Source of the DNA: Pyrenopolyporus hunteri
Taxonomy: Eukaryota > Ascomycota > Sordariomycetes > Xylariales > Hypoxylaceae
Length of the DNA stretch: 64,000 bases
Reading direction: 5' to 3'
Assembly: GCA_902806595.1 (NCBI GenBank)
Contig: CADCXC010000044.1
Coordinates: forward strand, 434,001-498,000
Shown one piece after another: positions 1 to 11,343 of the stretch. A program made the position numbers and the translations under genes. Numbering within the stretch: position 1 is the first letter of the stretch; each line of letters opens with the position of its first letter. The notes beneath the pieces were generated by a model. The model saw only the letters and a program-made list of their open reading frames with translations. It was not told the DNA's origin and did not search any database.

Positions 1-1
1 C

Positions 2-286
2 AATCTTCTTAGCACGGGCTATATGTGCTCCAAGGGTTGGCGCATGAAACGATACAACCCGGCAGGCGCTAAAATCACCGTCGTCGAGATGCCGCACGAG
101 CCGGAAAGATTTAATCCTCGCGGCGGGCCCAACACGGCGGACCACGTGGACATCCTAGGCCGACAAACCCTTAATGAGCTTATATTGCGTGTTGCGGCGG
201 GGAGGGGCTCGACGATCGACGACTACATCGTTAGCAACATCCGGGAGTACGCGGACAAAGTCAAGGTTTACGAAGAAGGGGATTAA
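2..286 (+). CDS. 3' end of an unrecognised gene (5' end outside window)
   Basis: The frame is open from the left edge to the TAA at 284-286 and gives about 94 residues; an internal ATG at 23-25 is not needed as a start. The peptide is hydrophilic with mixed charge and no transmembrane segment. It has a Pro/Arg-rich stretch (residues MPHEPERFNPRGG) followed by a helical acidic tail. I do not recognise the family. Codons are G/C-ending as in neighbouring genes, which supports real coding. The fragment could be the last exon of a larger protein; an acceptor inside the first 20 bases cannot be excluded. Confidence 0.5.
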   Translation, partial: NLLSTGYMCSKGWRMKRYNPAGAKITVVEMPHEPERFNPRGGPNTADHVDILGRQTLNELILRVAAGRGSTIDDYIVSNIREYADKVKVYEEGD

Positions 287-1139
287 GACAGCTACCAGGA
301 GTACCTGCGGCCGATGCGAAGGACGATTATTAGAATACTAATTGACGATTCAAGATGATGTGTATGTACTATGTTTGGATTCATGGCTGTATTTTTCTAG
401 GGGTATTTATTGATAAGGCTCGATGAGACCTGGCACGGTGGTGGTTTGGACGGACTTCAGATAGAAGGCCCCTATCGACAACGACATGGCGCTCATAGAG
501 CGACTAAAGAGCAGGCGCATAGGTATGTACCTAGCTATAGCCGATTCTCCCAAGAAGTAGAGTTAGAGTAGAAGTAGATGGGACGAATTGTACGCTAGAC
601 TTATGTTACCCCCTTTCACTCCAATCACCTAAAATACCATACAAGGCACTTAGGATCCACGAAATACAGGTAGGTACCTATATAGGTAGGTATAGGTAGG
701 GATGTAACCCTTCCTGAAGTTTCTCAAAACATGGGATGCCAGAGTACCTACCTTGGGTACATTAGGCCCAACGCCCTCTTAGTGAGTGGTGTTTATGTAG
801 GTACTTACCTTAGGTACCTACTTAGGTACCTAACTTCGCAAACGTCCTCGTCGCGTAGCACTGGGTTACCAGAGTAATCGGCCGGGCTGTGCACGGACCA
901 ACGGTAACAGGCTCTATCGGGAACATTAAATTCTTAACCTTCACAGGCCGATCGAGGTCACTCTGTTTGTACCTTTCTAATACAAACGCCGCAAAACAAA
1001 AACAACATTACACCCAGATCCGAGAAAAACGGAAGGGGAAAAAAAGTACACTTACGTATAATTAAGGCACCTACCAATTCGATCGGGAATATATATTCCT
1101 CATTTATCCCAGATCCAGTAGTCTCTAAGCTAGGTAGGT
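287..1139. repeat. Intergenic spacer with TAGGTACC-type palindromic motifs
   Basis: No convincing gene is seen. Between about 667 and 835 there are many overlapping copies of TAGGTA/TACCTA, including self-complementary TAGGTACCTA cores, in two or three clusters. The same motif family recurs in almost every long spacer of the window. The segment ends in an A-rich stretch and a TATATAT run about 50 bp upstream of the TAN1 ATG, which probably includes its promoter or leader. Confidence 0.5.
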
Positions 1140-2253
1140 ATGGATACGTCGGCGAAGAGGAAAGGCTCTTCTCACGGGTCCGATGGTCGCCCTGTCAAAA
1201 AAAGCAAGGTAAGTTATACTGATCACCATAACCCTCCTGTTTTGTATACTTACATCTTATCTAGGGAGGCAGCGGTGGTAGGTGGCAGACACCTCATCAA
1301 AAGGCCAAACTCGAGGCCCTCAAAGGCCGGGGTCTGGAGGTAGGGGACATGGGCGTATGGACGACCTGCGTCAAGGGCAAAGAGCGCCAGGCCCTGGAAG
1401 AAGTCACCGACCTCTTCGAAGAGGTACTTTTGCCTATCGGTTCTGGTCTGGTCGTATCGTGACGCTTAAATGTTTCTAGTACGGCGAAATGATGTACTCC
1501 ATCAAGCGCCAGGATGCCACCGAGGCCAAAGACGACGACGAGGATGACGATATCGAGGCATCCATTAAGAAGGAAGTGCAAGATATGAAACCGGCGGGAA
1601 AATCTAGAGACTCGGCTTTTGAACCCATGCGCATGGATCTTGACTGCTTACTTTTTGTGAGAACGAAGCCACCTGTTGACCCCGTCGAGCTGGTTTGGCG
1701 GATCTGTAACGACGCAAATGGAGTTAGCGTTAAGGACCAGCGGCGGACTAGGTTCATCAATCGGTTCACTCCGATCACTTATACTGCGAAAGCCACCGAA
1801 TCTGGCTTGGAGGATGTTGCTATGAGGGTATTACCCAAGCATTTTCAGCTTGCCAATGATGACGAGGAGGCAGACGCCTCTGGAATTGAGGCGCACTCGG
1901 TACGCTATTACTACACGCCCATGTTACTGGAACTAAGAGCTGACACCCTTGTCCGATAGTTCGCCATTCGCCCTACCTTCCGGGCTCATAACCATCTCAG
2001 GCGCGAGGATGTGATTAGCAAGGTTGCGGCTCTCATCGGCCCACGTCATAAAGTCAACCTCACCTCACCGGACAAGGTTATTCTCATCGACATTTATCAG
2101 GTACGTGTCTTCAGAGACACTCACTAGAGGGTAATACTTACCGCGTGGTAGACGTTTTGTGGCATGAGTGTCGTTGATGGGGACTGGGAATCTCTAAAGC
2201 GATACAATATCCACGAGATATTTCTCTCAGCATCGAAAACCTCTGGATCTTAG
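1140..2253 (+). CDS. TAN1: tRNA acetyltransferase-associated THUMP protein TAN1 (THUMPD1 homologue)
   Basis: Exons 1140-1208, 1265-1423, 1480-1899, 1960-2100 and 2152-2253 join in frame to 296 residues. TAN1 is the tRNA-binding adaptor that works with the acetyltransferase KRE33/NAT10 to form N4-acetylcytidine at position 12 of serine and leucine tRNAs. Visible features are a basic Lys/Arg/Ser N-terminus, the GVWTTCVKGKERQALEE block, an acidic spacer, and the THUMP segment ending in FAIRPTFRAHN, KVNLTSPDKVILIDIYQ and the CGMSVV block. All four introns are 50-60 nt with GT and TAG ends. The frame stays open after the TAG at 2251-2253 for 39 more codons to 2371-2373 (see findings), so the true C-terminus is uncertain. 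Confidence 0.88.
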
Positions 2254-2373
2254 GAGGAACCGAAGGGACCGGTAAAAGTCGAGGGCGAGATAATACCGCC
2301 CCCGTCAGAACCGGAGGACTGGGAGTGGGTGCGGTCCGAACTGGCTGAGAGAAAGAAACGACGCCGCCCCTAG

Positions 2374-2738
2374 TTGCTTTACTGTACCGCCAGGACTCAT
2401 TGCGACACTTCGCGAAAACAGCGGTCGATAATCGATCGATATTGGTAATGACCTCTAAGGTTGGTGGTTAACAATCCGTGGGAAGTGTTCCACCTTACTA
2501 GAAATACAAAAGCCATGAAGAGGGAAACCATTAGCCTACGCGCCCACCCACAACTGCCATCCGAGGAGTCCTTAATAGTAGTGAATGGACCATCCTTCGG
2601 CATGACGTATCACGAAAACAGTTGCCAGGCTTCCTAATTCTAGGGGTATGTCTCGTTATATACGAGGCTTGTTATGGGATTTTGAATTTGCAAGTTAACT
2701 AGCAAAAGGATTTCGCGAAAAGCCGTTGAAGCATCCAT
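2374..2738. other. Short convergent intergenic region, nothing recognised
   Basis: This is about 365 bp between the convergent 3' ends of TAN1 and the DUF7730-like gene. Only short, non-conserved open frames are present. It presumably holds both 3' UTRs and polyadenylation signals; no specific element could be assigned. Confidence 0.4.
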
Positions 2739-3857
2739 TCAATCCAAGTCTGATTCTATGTCTTGACTCCCCCAGTTCTCGACAACCCGAACGTTCTTAC
2801 ATCCTTCTTTATGCAGCCTGGCTTCGCAGCGCCGAGCGAGATCTAGAAACCTATCGAAACATAGCGGAATCGTAACCGTGCACGTCACTTGACTGGCCAG
2901 TCGCCTCAGCGGCAATGCTATCTGATATATCACATGGTAGTTATCATCCACACGCGCGGAGGAACGGACATCGTCTAGCAACAAGAAAATCCTCAGCTCT
3001 CTCAGGTTCTTCATAGCTACGATGGCGTCGCAAATCTCCTCCCAGCTCTCGAGCTGCTCCAGGGGCCCGTCCGGCGAGTCGCGCTCCCGGTACTCCCGGA
3101 ACCGCTCCCAGTAGCGGAAGCACGGCCACCCGAACTCGAGCGACCGTACTGCCTGGTGCCCGACCATCGGCGAGAGCACGAGGAAGCGGTAGAACACGTC
3201 CATCGTGGTGAAACTGAACTTGCGTCTGTACAGCGGGACCAGCGCCTCGAGGTAACTAAGTAACGGACATCAAATGTTAGAAATGCGACCAAACCGCTAA
3301 CGATAGACCCCCTTGTAATGTGCAGTGTCCGATGCCTGACGTCCTAGGGAAATTCTCACATACATCCGCTTGCATGTCAGCAGTAGCACCAACAAATCGA
3401 CCTCCGCCATCACCACGCCGGCCGGGTACCACTTCCCGGCACCGATGGGCCTGAACATCCCCCGCTCCCTCCACTTCCGCTCCGCTTCCTCGAACAACGC
3501 CTTATCGCGGGGCAGCACCACGTGCGCCGACTTACTCTTCTTGCGCACGACGTTCACGTCGTCGTCGCCCAGCGCGTACTCCCATATCATCCGACGCACC
3601 TCGGGCGGCAGCCGGAAGAGCGGGCAACCCTGCTGCTCCGAGTAGTGCTTGGTTTGCGGGAGGTGAAGGAAGGAGGCGATCTGCGGGGGGAGTAATCGCG
3701 GGAACCTAAATGAGGAGGAGGAGGAGGAAGAAGAGTCTGGGAGAAGCTTTTTGTGCCCGTCCGGCGCTTTCAGCTCGATGATGCTGCCTTGTCGCCTTTG
3801 GTCCCGGATCTGCTGCCACTCCATCCGGTAGGAGTACCATGGAACTATGCGGCCCAT
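2739..3857 (-). CDS. DUF7730-type fungal protein with F-box-like LPPEVRRMIWEYAL motif
   Basis: The two-exon model is 3364-3857 and 2739-3255 (coding order on the minus strand), joined through a GTATGT donor and a TTAG acceptor, giving 336 residues. The first half carries a polyserine tract (about residue 45) and then PLFRLPPEVRRMIWEYALG. This is the fungal 'LPxEvrxxIWxyaL' motif seen at the start of the DUF7730 domain, which is often compared to an F-box. The rest of the domain continues across the intron (LLTCKRIYLEAL). These proteins form large expanded families in filamentous ascomycetes and their biochemical role is unknown; a substrate-recognition role would be inference. The start at 3857 was chosen as the first ATG; an internal Met about 12 codons later is possible. 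Confidence 0.72.
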
Positions 3858-4343
3858 GGTGATTCTCGCTTGCTTAATACAGCGATGTTATTCTATCCGG
3901 TCCCTCGTGGACGATAAAAGGGGTGTCTTCTTGGCTTTCAGAGCCGCATTCGTTCTTGGATGGGAAGTCCGAGTTTGGCATGAAGACATGCCTCCCCACC
4001 TAAGACATTTTTATAACCCAGTCTCTAACTGTTGTTGCCTAATGGTTGATCACCTATCCCGAGCACCCAATGCGGTGTTAGATCGTCTTCACCCGCGTTG
4101 GTGATGTAACGTAAGCTGTGAGGGGTGCAGCGTGTGCCGCTAGGATTTTATAAACGCGGTTGGTTGGTTAGTTGGTGCTTTCGAATTCGTCTGGACCCGG
4201 GTATGATAACATGTGATATGTACCTCAGGTTATATAAACTATCATGGTAAAAAAAGACAAGATCTAGATCATTCGCCAAATTCTTTCAAATTGATTCATT
4301 CAAATTTAATCCAAGTTGATTTCGAAATCTGCCCAGTGGGCTC

Positions 4344-4457
4344 ACCTGGGAATACACTTCCAGGTATTAAGCGGAAACCTCTCGCTTGTATATTGAGAGG
4401 AAACCTCTCGCTTCTATTAAGCGGAAATCCTCTCGCTTTCTGTATGGTTCGAACCAT
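4344..4457. repeat. Cluster of hairpins with three imperfect 24-25 nt tandem repeats
   Basis: A stem ACCTGG...CCAGGT (about 4344-4365) is followed by three tandem units of the form TATTRAGMGGAAACCTCTCGCTT (about 4365-4439). Units 1 and 3 begin AAGCG and end CGCTT, so each can fold; unit 2 contains the perfect inverted repeat GAGAGG-AAA-CCTCTC. The block ends in the 14 bp palindrome ATGGTTCGAACCAT (4444-4457). It could be a remnant of a fold-back or MITE-like element. No function is claimed. Confidence 0.55.
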
Positions 4458-4529
4458 AGGGGGTGTGAGCGTTTGCATCATTATATTTCGGGTACTGGCA
4501 GGTCTTTTTTGAGATAACCGATTCGTGCT

Positions 4530-4602
4530 CAAACGGTGATCAGGCGGATGAGACTCGTCGACTCTCCAACCATACCACTACACCACACGGCATGATCTAG
4601 AT
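4530..4602 (-). repeat. tRNA-like module (possible SINE or tRNA relic)
   Basis: On the minus strand the segment reads GCCGTGTGGTGTAGTGG, close to a polymerase III A box (TGGYNNAGTGG). About 60 nt further on there is a weak B-box-like stretch within a stem (GATCACCG paired to CGGTTATC). A full cloverleaf with matching acceptor ends could not be built, so this is not called a functional tRNA. Confidence 0.3.
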
Positions 4603-4835
4603 TATTGCCAGTTTATTTCTATTTTGGGTTATATAGCAATTTACCTAGATACTTGTACGATCCACGTGTATATCTGTGGTTACACAGATGTAATATACAG
4701 ATGTTGGATGCGAATACGTGTTACTACCCAGGAACAACGAAATCATTAACAATTGTAGTGTTCCTATACTTAATATAGAGGACTAGTTTTTATATGAATT
4801 ACTCAAAGGGGTATTAGGATCTCAAGGGTGCATTC

Positions 4836-4895
4836 TCGGGATCTAAACCGACGTGCCCCTATGATCGCCAATACCGTGGCACCACGCCTCAACAT
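4836..4895 (-). repeat. Second tRNA-like module related to the one at 4.55 kb
   Basis: On the minus strand it begins GCGTGGTGCCACGGTATTGG, alignable to the first module's GTGTGGTGTAGTGGTATGG. It contains CGGTTTAGATCCCG, resembling a B box with an insertion or substitutions. GGTGC near its start can pair with GCACC near its end. This looks like a decayed tRNA-derived element rather than a working gene. Confidence 0.3.
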
Positions 4896-7800
4896 GTTGT
4901 TATGAGAACACTCTTAAGTCTAAATTTTCCGTTTTATTAACTGAGACGGTATATATTCGAAAGGATGATTTCGAGATTCACAGCCAATGCTTAAGTCGGT
5001 TGTTGGGACGTTGCTTTCTGAAGGGCCATCATCCGTTTGCGTACCTGCGATCCCTTCACGACGGGTTTAGGGGGCTTCGTGTAACAATCTCATTGCTTAT
5101 CTCTTCGTATAGTCGGCGTACATCTAACGTTGTAATAAAAAGTACGAGACCTTAACCAAGGTTTGGCAGTTATAGCACATAACGGGAGTTGTTGTTGAAG
5201 CGTCTTGCTGTTGGGGCCTGGCTGGGCGTTGAACTACGGTGAGTTTCCTTCAAGTCACACATTAAGGCTTGAACCTATTATAGAGTGTAACATAGATGTT
5301 ATAACCTAAAAAGCGAGAAAGTAAAGGCAGTTAACTTGATAGCAGATTTATTTTTGAAGTAATTTATATTTCATTATATAGGCGGTTAATTAAATAGGGG
5401 TAATTAAGGGGCATGGTGCATCAAGCATATACTAATGTAGTAGTCAATTACATAAGACTCGCACCCCTTAAAACGTCTATAGCTTATAGCCCATGCTTTA
5501 TAGTACTTGCTGCCTCATTTTGTAAACCGTTTTACTAGAGAATGTGTTTAAGGGGTAAGATGACGGGCGCGATGACCCCTCCGCATGAAGCCCATAGTCG
5601 TTTCGACGCGCCCATACATGATAGCTAAATGATAAGTTCTCCTATAATTTTAAGGTCCCGCCGCATACCTATATCGTCCCAGTGATCTAAGACTATAGGT
5701 ATGACGGCTTCCCGGGTCGGGTGATAGGGACTACGTGAAGGGGTTGAGGGATTCAGGGGTTTGCAGATACTGAGTCAACAGTCTTTCATTAAACGATTAT
5801 CCCTAGCGAGTGACCTTGGGGGCCTTTCCTATTGCGTTTACTTTCCACTCTAACTTAGGGGTTAGGGGATATATATCTAGCATTTTTTGTTGTTCCGTGC
5901 ACTATGGCTAGTACGTCCTAGCCCCTATTTTTGTTAACCATGACACCGCCTCCTATGGCCACCACTTTTATCTCTAAGACTCAGATTAATTTGCTGAGTT
6001 TGAGTATCTTCCAGTATATTATTACTCCGGGGGCGTTTGCATAACTTTATAGAGGTTCAAAACCCATCCCAGATCGTATGAGCGATCAATCAGCATTACG
6101 GCTAGTCGTATTGGAGAGTTCTACCCCAACCTATCTACTCATGACTACAACGAAGAAACCAAAGCTACTGTCAAATGTTTTAATAGAAGCTTCAATAGGA
6201 CCTACTATCGTAGTCTAATACGCAATTCTAGCCAAATACCGAATACCGAGAGATTGTATGCTTCCAGCCACTATATGACACCAAAACGCCGAAACTCCTT
6301 AAATCTCGCAAAGCCTTGGCGAAGGAGACGCTGGATCAGAGCTTCCGCTAGTTTAGTTGCGCACTAAAAGCATTGCTTGCCTTGGGATTTTATTTATCCT
6401 AGATTAGTAAACATCTCGGACCGTACCTAGTGTTGAGTCTTGGAAATAATATCCACTTGGGTGCGGGCCTGGGGTCACTAGTCGCGTCTTCGTTGAAGAT
6501 GCCTGCGATATAAACGTAGTTCAATGATTGAAATTTTTTTTCTCTCATTTATTTTAGTCTGCTTGGATTTGCCATAAGTTATCGTGGCGGCACTTAGGGA
6601 CGGTAACTCGGTAGATCTCTCATACCTTGTGATTTCTCAACTTCGAGAAGACTGGGATATTCCTTCTACCATGCCCCATCGCCCCACGTGATCGAAGAGC
6701 CATTTATATTCTTTTCAATACCGAAGTGAGCTTGTGGAGGATATACTGATGCGCGAGTTTACATAATAGACCTCATTAGATACATTTGTAAGGCTTTACT
6801 CAACTATTCTACTCTGTATGTCCACATTATGCGTGGCTATCCTCTTCGGGTCCCGGTAACAAAGCGGGGTCCTTACAGGTAGTAAGAGTTGAGCGAATTG
6901 TGTAGGAATGGTGGATCTGCAACATCGAGACAACCATCAGGAGAAGATCGGCATGTTGTCGAGTAGAATTCCTACCTCTACCGATAACTGCAGGGCATAG
7001 CCGCCCCCTTCAACATTTCATAGAAGCTGTTCCTTGCGGCCCAGACTTCCCGGGGAAACACGGAGATGGTATAAGTGATAATGGGAGGGTACTGCAGCTA
7101 AGACGCGCTTGACACCCCTCTCCTATTCTAGAAGAGTCTGAATCGGTCAGAAAAGCAAGCCGGAGTTGGATAACATCGCCGGCGCACTACTGGCCAGGAA
7201 GCGTTATATTAGGCGAACGTAGACAGAAACAATGGCGAACTCAGAACACCAAATCGTCGATCCGTTCTCCCAAATTGCGGTGATGCCAGCACGTCTCAAG
7301 CCACGTCTATATGGCCCTCTTGGCCTTGGGGACAGCGAATCGCCTGGGCCGTAAACAGGGGCTTCTCGCTTACAACTGCCTCTCGGCCTAATATTGAAGA
7401 ATTACCACCTGGGAAGGGTCACATTGCCTTTCTGGCAGCTCGGACATGGACTGTCCTAGACGCATAAATGAGGTTTAAATGAGGCAATTCTTACACCAAT
7501 GGCCTGCCTCTTTTTGAATAGATGTATGTAGTTGCTTACATTTACCTTATCTATTATGGGCGAGGTGGCGGTTTCGTTCAATTCTGTGATTCGGCGTCTT
7601 CCCCTATAGAGATAGAGGGGCTTCTATAAGGCTGCGTTCTAGAGTCGGTCGGGCAACCAAGACCTTGTGAGACCGTGGTATCCTGCCTATATTCAGACTG
7701 GATGCAACACATCAGGTATAGCTATTTACCACACTAGACATGTTAGAAATATATGGGAAGCATGACAACACCGCTATGAAATTAACATCCTCGGCTATTC

Positions 7801-9734
7801 GCTTAAGGTCTATGGGCTAAGTCTCATCACCTACCTAGTCGAGTTTGAACCGTTTTCAGCGGCTTAACTTCAAGATGTCATTTCGCTTGACTGCATGATC
7901 TCGCCAAAGGTCCCGAAACTAGACATTTTCCAGGAGAACTGCAACAGGAGAAAGTTTTAAAGTCTTGATTATGTACATACTAAGAAAAATCCGCGCCCGA
8001 AGGTCGCGTGTTTGCTGATTCATGGTCTGAGCACTACGTGACGGATATAAGTGGGTGCGCTGCGTACTTAAGCTATCAATGTGACAAAGCCGAGACCTGA
8101 AAACATTTTATCAGGTCTGAGAGTCGTCGTTATAAGGTTCAAGTGCTAGTTCTTAATACCAGTACCCTAATATATCGGGGTTGAGGCGTGCGACGAACGG
8201 TTCAGGGCATAATTGCGGCGATTTGAAGAGGGCGATGCGTTTGATCCTAAGGGGTGATAGGAGGAAGCTCCTAAAGGAGCACGGGGCCGAGCCGGGTTTT
8301 GCGAGGACATTCCTTCTAACACTGTTTTCCCAACACGAGGTCCTTATGCTATGCCGAGACATAGCCGCGCTAAGCCTTCTTGCGACAAATTTGACGACAC
8401 ACTACGTAAGTACGTAAGTACGGGTTGGAGTTAGCTGCGGTGAGAATCGCTACGGTTGACATATCATTGGTCTACAAGAACGCTTTGCTCGGACGTCGTC
8501 AGAGATGATCAATGAATCTGATAGAGAGTGGTTCAAGTAGCAACGGCCATTCCGGCGAATGCCAATCTCGATAGTATTTTAACCAATAGGTATAGCGTGT
8601 ATATATAAGGGGGGTGGGTGATGGATGTCTAGGTAGCTTTATGCGGTCGGCTTCTTATAATCGTAGTATTTGGGCTCCCCAAGAGGCGTAGAACAGTTAC
8701 GAAAGAAGCGACCCGGTTGACCGGCCCGAGATAGGGCTTGTGTACGAGACACGCTTGGCCGCTCGGTGACAAGCGGATGCGCTCTAAGCATAGGCTAAGT
8801 AGGGTTGTTATGAAGAGTTTGTAATCATGGGCTCTACGCAGAGATGTAACTATTATAGAAGGCAACTTATAATGGGTAGGTACGTCAAGTAAAGAGCAAA
8901 GAGATGACTAAATACTTCCAAGGGGTATCGGTGCTACCTAGAATGAATTTAAGGGTTTACAAGTACCATGGATGGTGATTTCTAGGTAAGCGTCCCTGTA
9001 AGATTGAAGGTACCCTGGATAGGTATATGTGATGTCGGTAGAAATATGCCATCCCGTACATATGTATGGTAAGGTAAGGTAGGTAGGTAACCACATAGAT
9101 ACTATGTAGGTAGGTAGGTATGTAAGTGGTAGGGCGTGTAAGTAAGCCAGGGATCGCGGACCTGGTATTATAAGGTATCGGGTCGGGATGGGCCCACAGA
9201 TATTCGCGGACTCCCCATTAGAAAGGAGGCTTAAGGAGCAAGGGCGGAAGGGGAAGACCCACATTTGAGGCTTCGGGGCCTTACCGGTTTCGGCTGTTTT
9301 CGCTTAGTTCCAGCCAATCAGAAAATCTCCGTCTCGCTTGCCGATGCAACATTACAAGTCGCATACCGGTACGACACCTTCCACGCCTTAGGTACCTAGG
9401 TACGTATCGCGCCAAGTATCATACTTAGGTACCTAGGTACCTACCTACCATAGTACGTTTTTCGCCCTTCAGGACCACAGCTGGGACTTCGCTCCCTCTA
9501 CCAGGGACTATACACCGCACTCTATTACACCACCTATCACCGCACAACGCTATTTCTGCCGCTGGAAGGTAACTACACGAAGGTAACTACAGAGGACTAG
9601 GAAGTCACTCTGCGACCTACCACATGCGTAGTAGCTTAATCAAACCGCCAACCTTTATTCGAACAAAGTCCCACGTCCCTCATTACATCAAAGGTCTAAC
9701 CCGACTAACCTGACCTTAACCTGACCTAACGACA

Positions 9735-9812
9735 CGAAACAAAACAAAACTAAACCAGGCCAACCCAACCCAACCCAGCCCGATCCAATCCAATCCAACC
9801 CAACCTGCTAAA
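9735..9812 (+). repeat. Degenerate AACCC/AATCC pentanucleotide tract
   Basis: This is an approximately 75 bp low-complexity run of CCAACCCAACCC, CCAATCCAATCC and related units, preceded by AAACAAAAC repeats. It is interrupted and does not match the fungal telomere repeat TTAGGG. It lies about 1.5 kb upstream of the kinase-like gene. It is most likely a simple sequence tract. Confidence 0.6.
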
Positions 9813-11343
9813 CCCGAACCCCCAGTCTCATCCGTCTTTGACTCTTGATCCTTTTCTTCCTAAGCTCTCTCTTTACTCACGCCTTCTTTTGTCCCAGCTC
9901 TTGTCCCAGCAGAGCCATGCTGCGCCATGATGTTATTCTGTGGCACGCTGTTACGCACACCGCTGGGCTGGGTACGCAACTTTCGAGGATGAGACAACCA
10001 TCGTGTCCATGCAACTTCGCTTGCCAAAACCCAATGACTGATGTGGCTGTTTTTTCTACAAACCAACTCCATACTCCGTAGCTCATCCTCTATCATCTTT
10101 CCCACCGGGTCCTCGGTATATCGATTTTAACTCGGACTTTGGCGTCATAAGAATGCGTGGGACTACATTAAAATTGAGTCCCACAACAGCCCGCCAGCTT
10201 TCATGAGATTTATCAGCCTGCTCACCTGCCGCACTTAGCTAGGGTCCCGGTGGTGGGAATCCCCATGCCCTCGGCCTTCTCGAACTCTGGGACCGTTCGC
10301 CTGGCGCCTTGGCGTTCGGTTGCCTCTTGGCCTGGGTGGAACAAGCTGCATCATACTCGTCGTTTCACCTCTAAGGAACAAGATGCCCCTCGTCCCTTTC
10401 GAGGCAACGTCGTTGCGCCTATCTAAGCTCCAAGCCCGTAGCTCCACTCTCCTTGACCTACCTACGCCTCTTTTAGGCGAGTATTGCCTATTGCCATCTT
10501 AGTCGCTCTCTAGAGCCGCGAGTCGGATGTCTCTCTCTTCGCCAGGCCGGAGCGCCTCATTCGCCAACAACCGACTTCATGTATCTCATGTTAGCCTCAC
10601 GAGATCTCTTTGTCGTCTCCTTAGACGTGCCGTATCATGTAATACCGCTCTTTCGCCCCCAGTTGAACCCGCCCCGCGAACCTCTAGCGGCCAACCTCAA
10701 CCGCTAGGTCGCCGCACTAAGATCTCTGTATAAGACTTTTGTATAAGACTTTCTTTCGTCCCTTCTCATAAAGCTCTATTCCAAGTCCATTGCTCACTCT
10801 TTAGACAAGTCTTCCCATCCGTTGTTCGGCGTCGCTTAAGGGTCCATGCTTTAGAAACCAGCACCGTACTTAACCGTCTGCTTATTCATAGATTAGAGGA
10901 CCCGGGAGCCATCGAGCTAGGCCGTGGACTCAGGCATTTCTCGCCGAGTTTCTTTTAAGTAGGTTCTCATCTCGGCATGTGTCTTGATTGAGCATCCCTA
11001 TCATTTACCGAAGAGCATGCAGCCGTCTCAACCTTCTGTTTTAAGCCATTATTTGTCCTTAATATAGATATTCCATCCTATAGAAAGACGGATGACATTG
11101 GTGCAAGTAATGCGCCGAAGCTCAAGGGTGGATTTAGCAGTACGAGCCGACCCTTGCTCCGTCGCCGCAGGTCCCGGTAGCCCTTCTCTATCACTACGTG
11201 TTCTCGAGTCTTCTACTCATCAAGCCTGCCTGTCAAAAGGGGACCTCGACATATCCGACCTACCATGTTCCACAAGATGGCTAACTTCACGTTACCAACC
11301 ATCCTCTGTTGCACGAACCGAGCGTTCGTTTCCCATCGCCTCC

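Larger units (their letters stand above)
3858..11091. other. Long gene-poor, partly AT-rich spacer
   Basis: I see no intact gene over about 7 kb. By eye, 4.2-8.1 kb is AT- and TpA-rich, frames are broken by stops everywhere, and no transposase or polymerase motif could be read. That fits decayed repeat DNA, possibly altered by repeat-induced point mutation, but no index was computed. Special structures near 4.34-4.46 kb and tRNA-like modules near 4.53-4.90 kb are listed separately. From about 8.9 kb the composition becomes more balanced and TAGGTA motifs appear (9065-9125, 9388-9452). From about 9.8 to 11.1 kb the sequence is pyrimidine-rich on the plus strand, which may be the leader of the next gene. 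Confidence 0.5.

Noticed and set aside
4898..5200. LTR of a copia-type retroelement starting TGTTATGAGAACAC
   Set aside because: The start resembles some fungal LTRs, but no second copy, primer-binding site or pol motif could be found nearby.
8153..8417. Gene on either strand around 8.2-8.4 kb
   Set aside because: Opposing frames of 69 and 78 codons lack motifs and no splice partners were found.
9735..9812. Interstitial telomere repeat
   Set aside because: Units are AACCC/AATCC, not CCCTAA, and are irregular.
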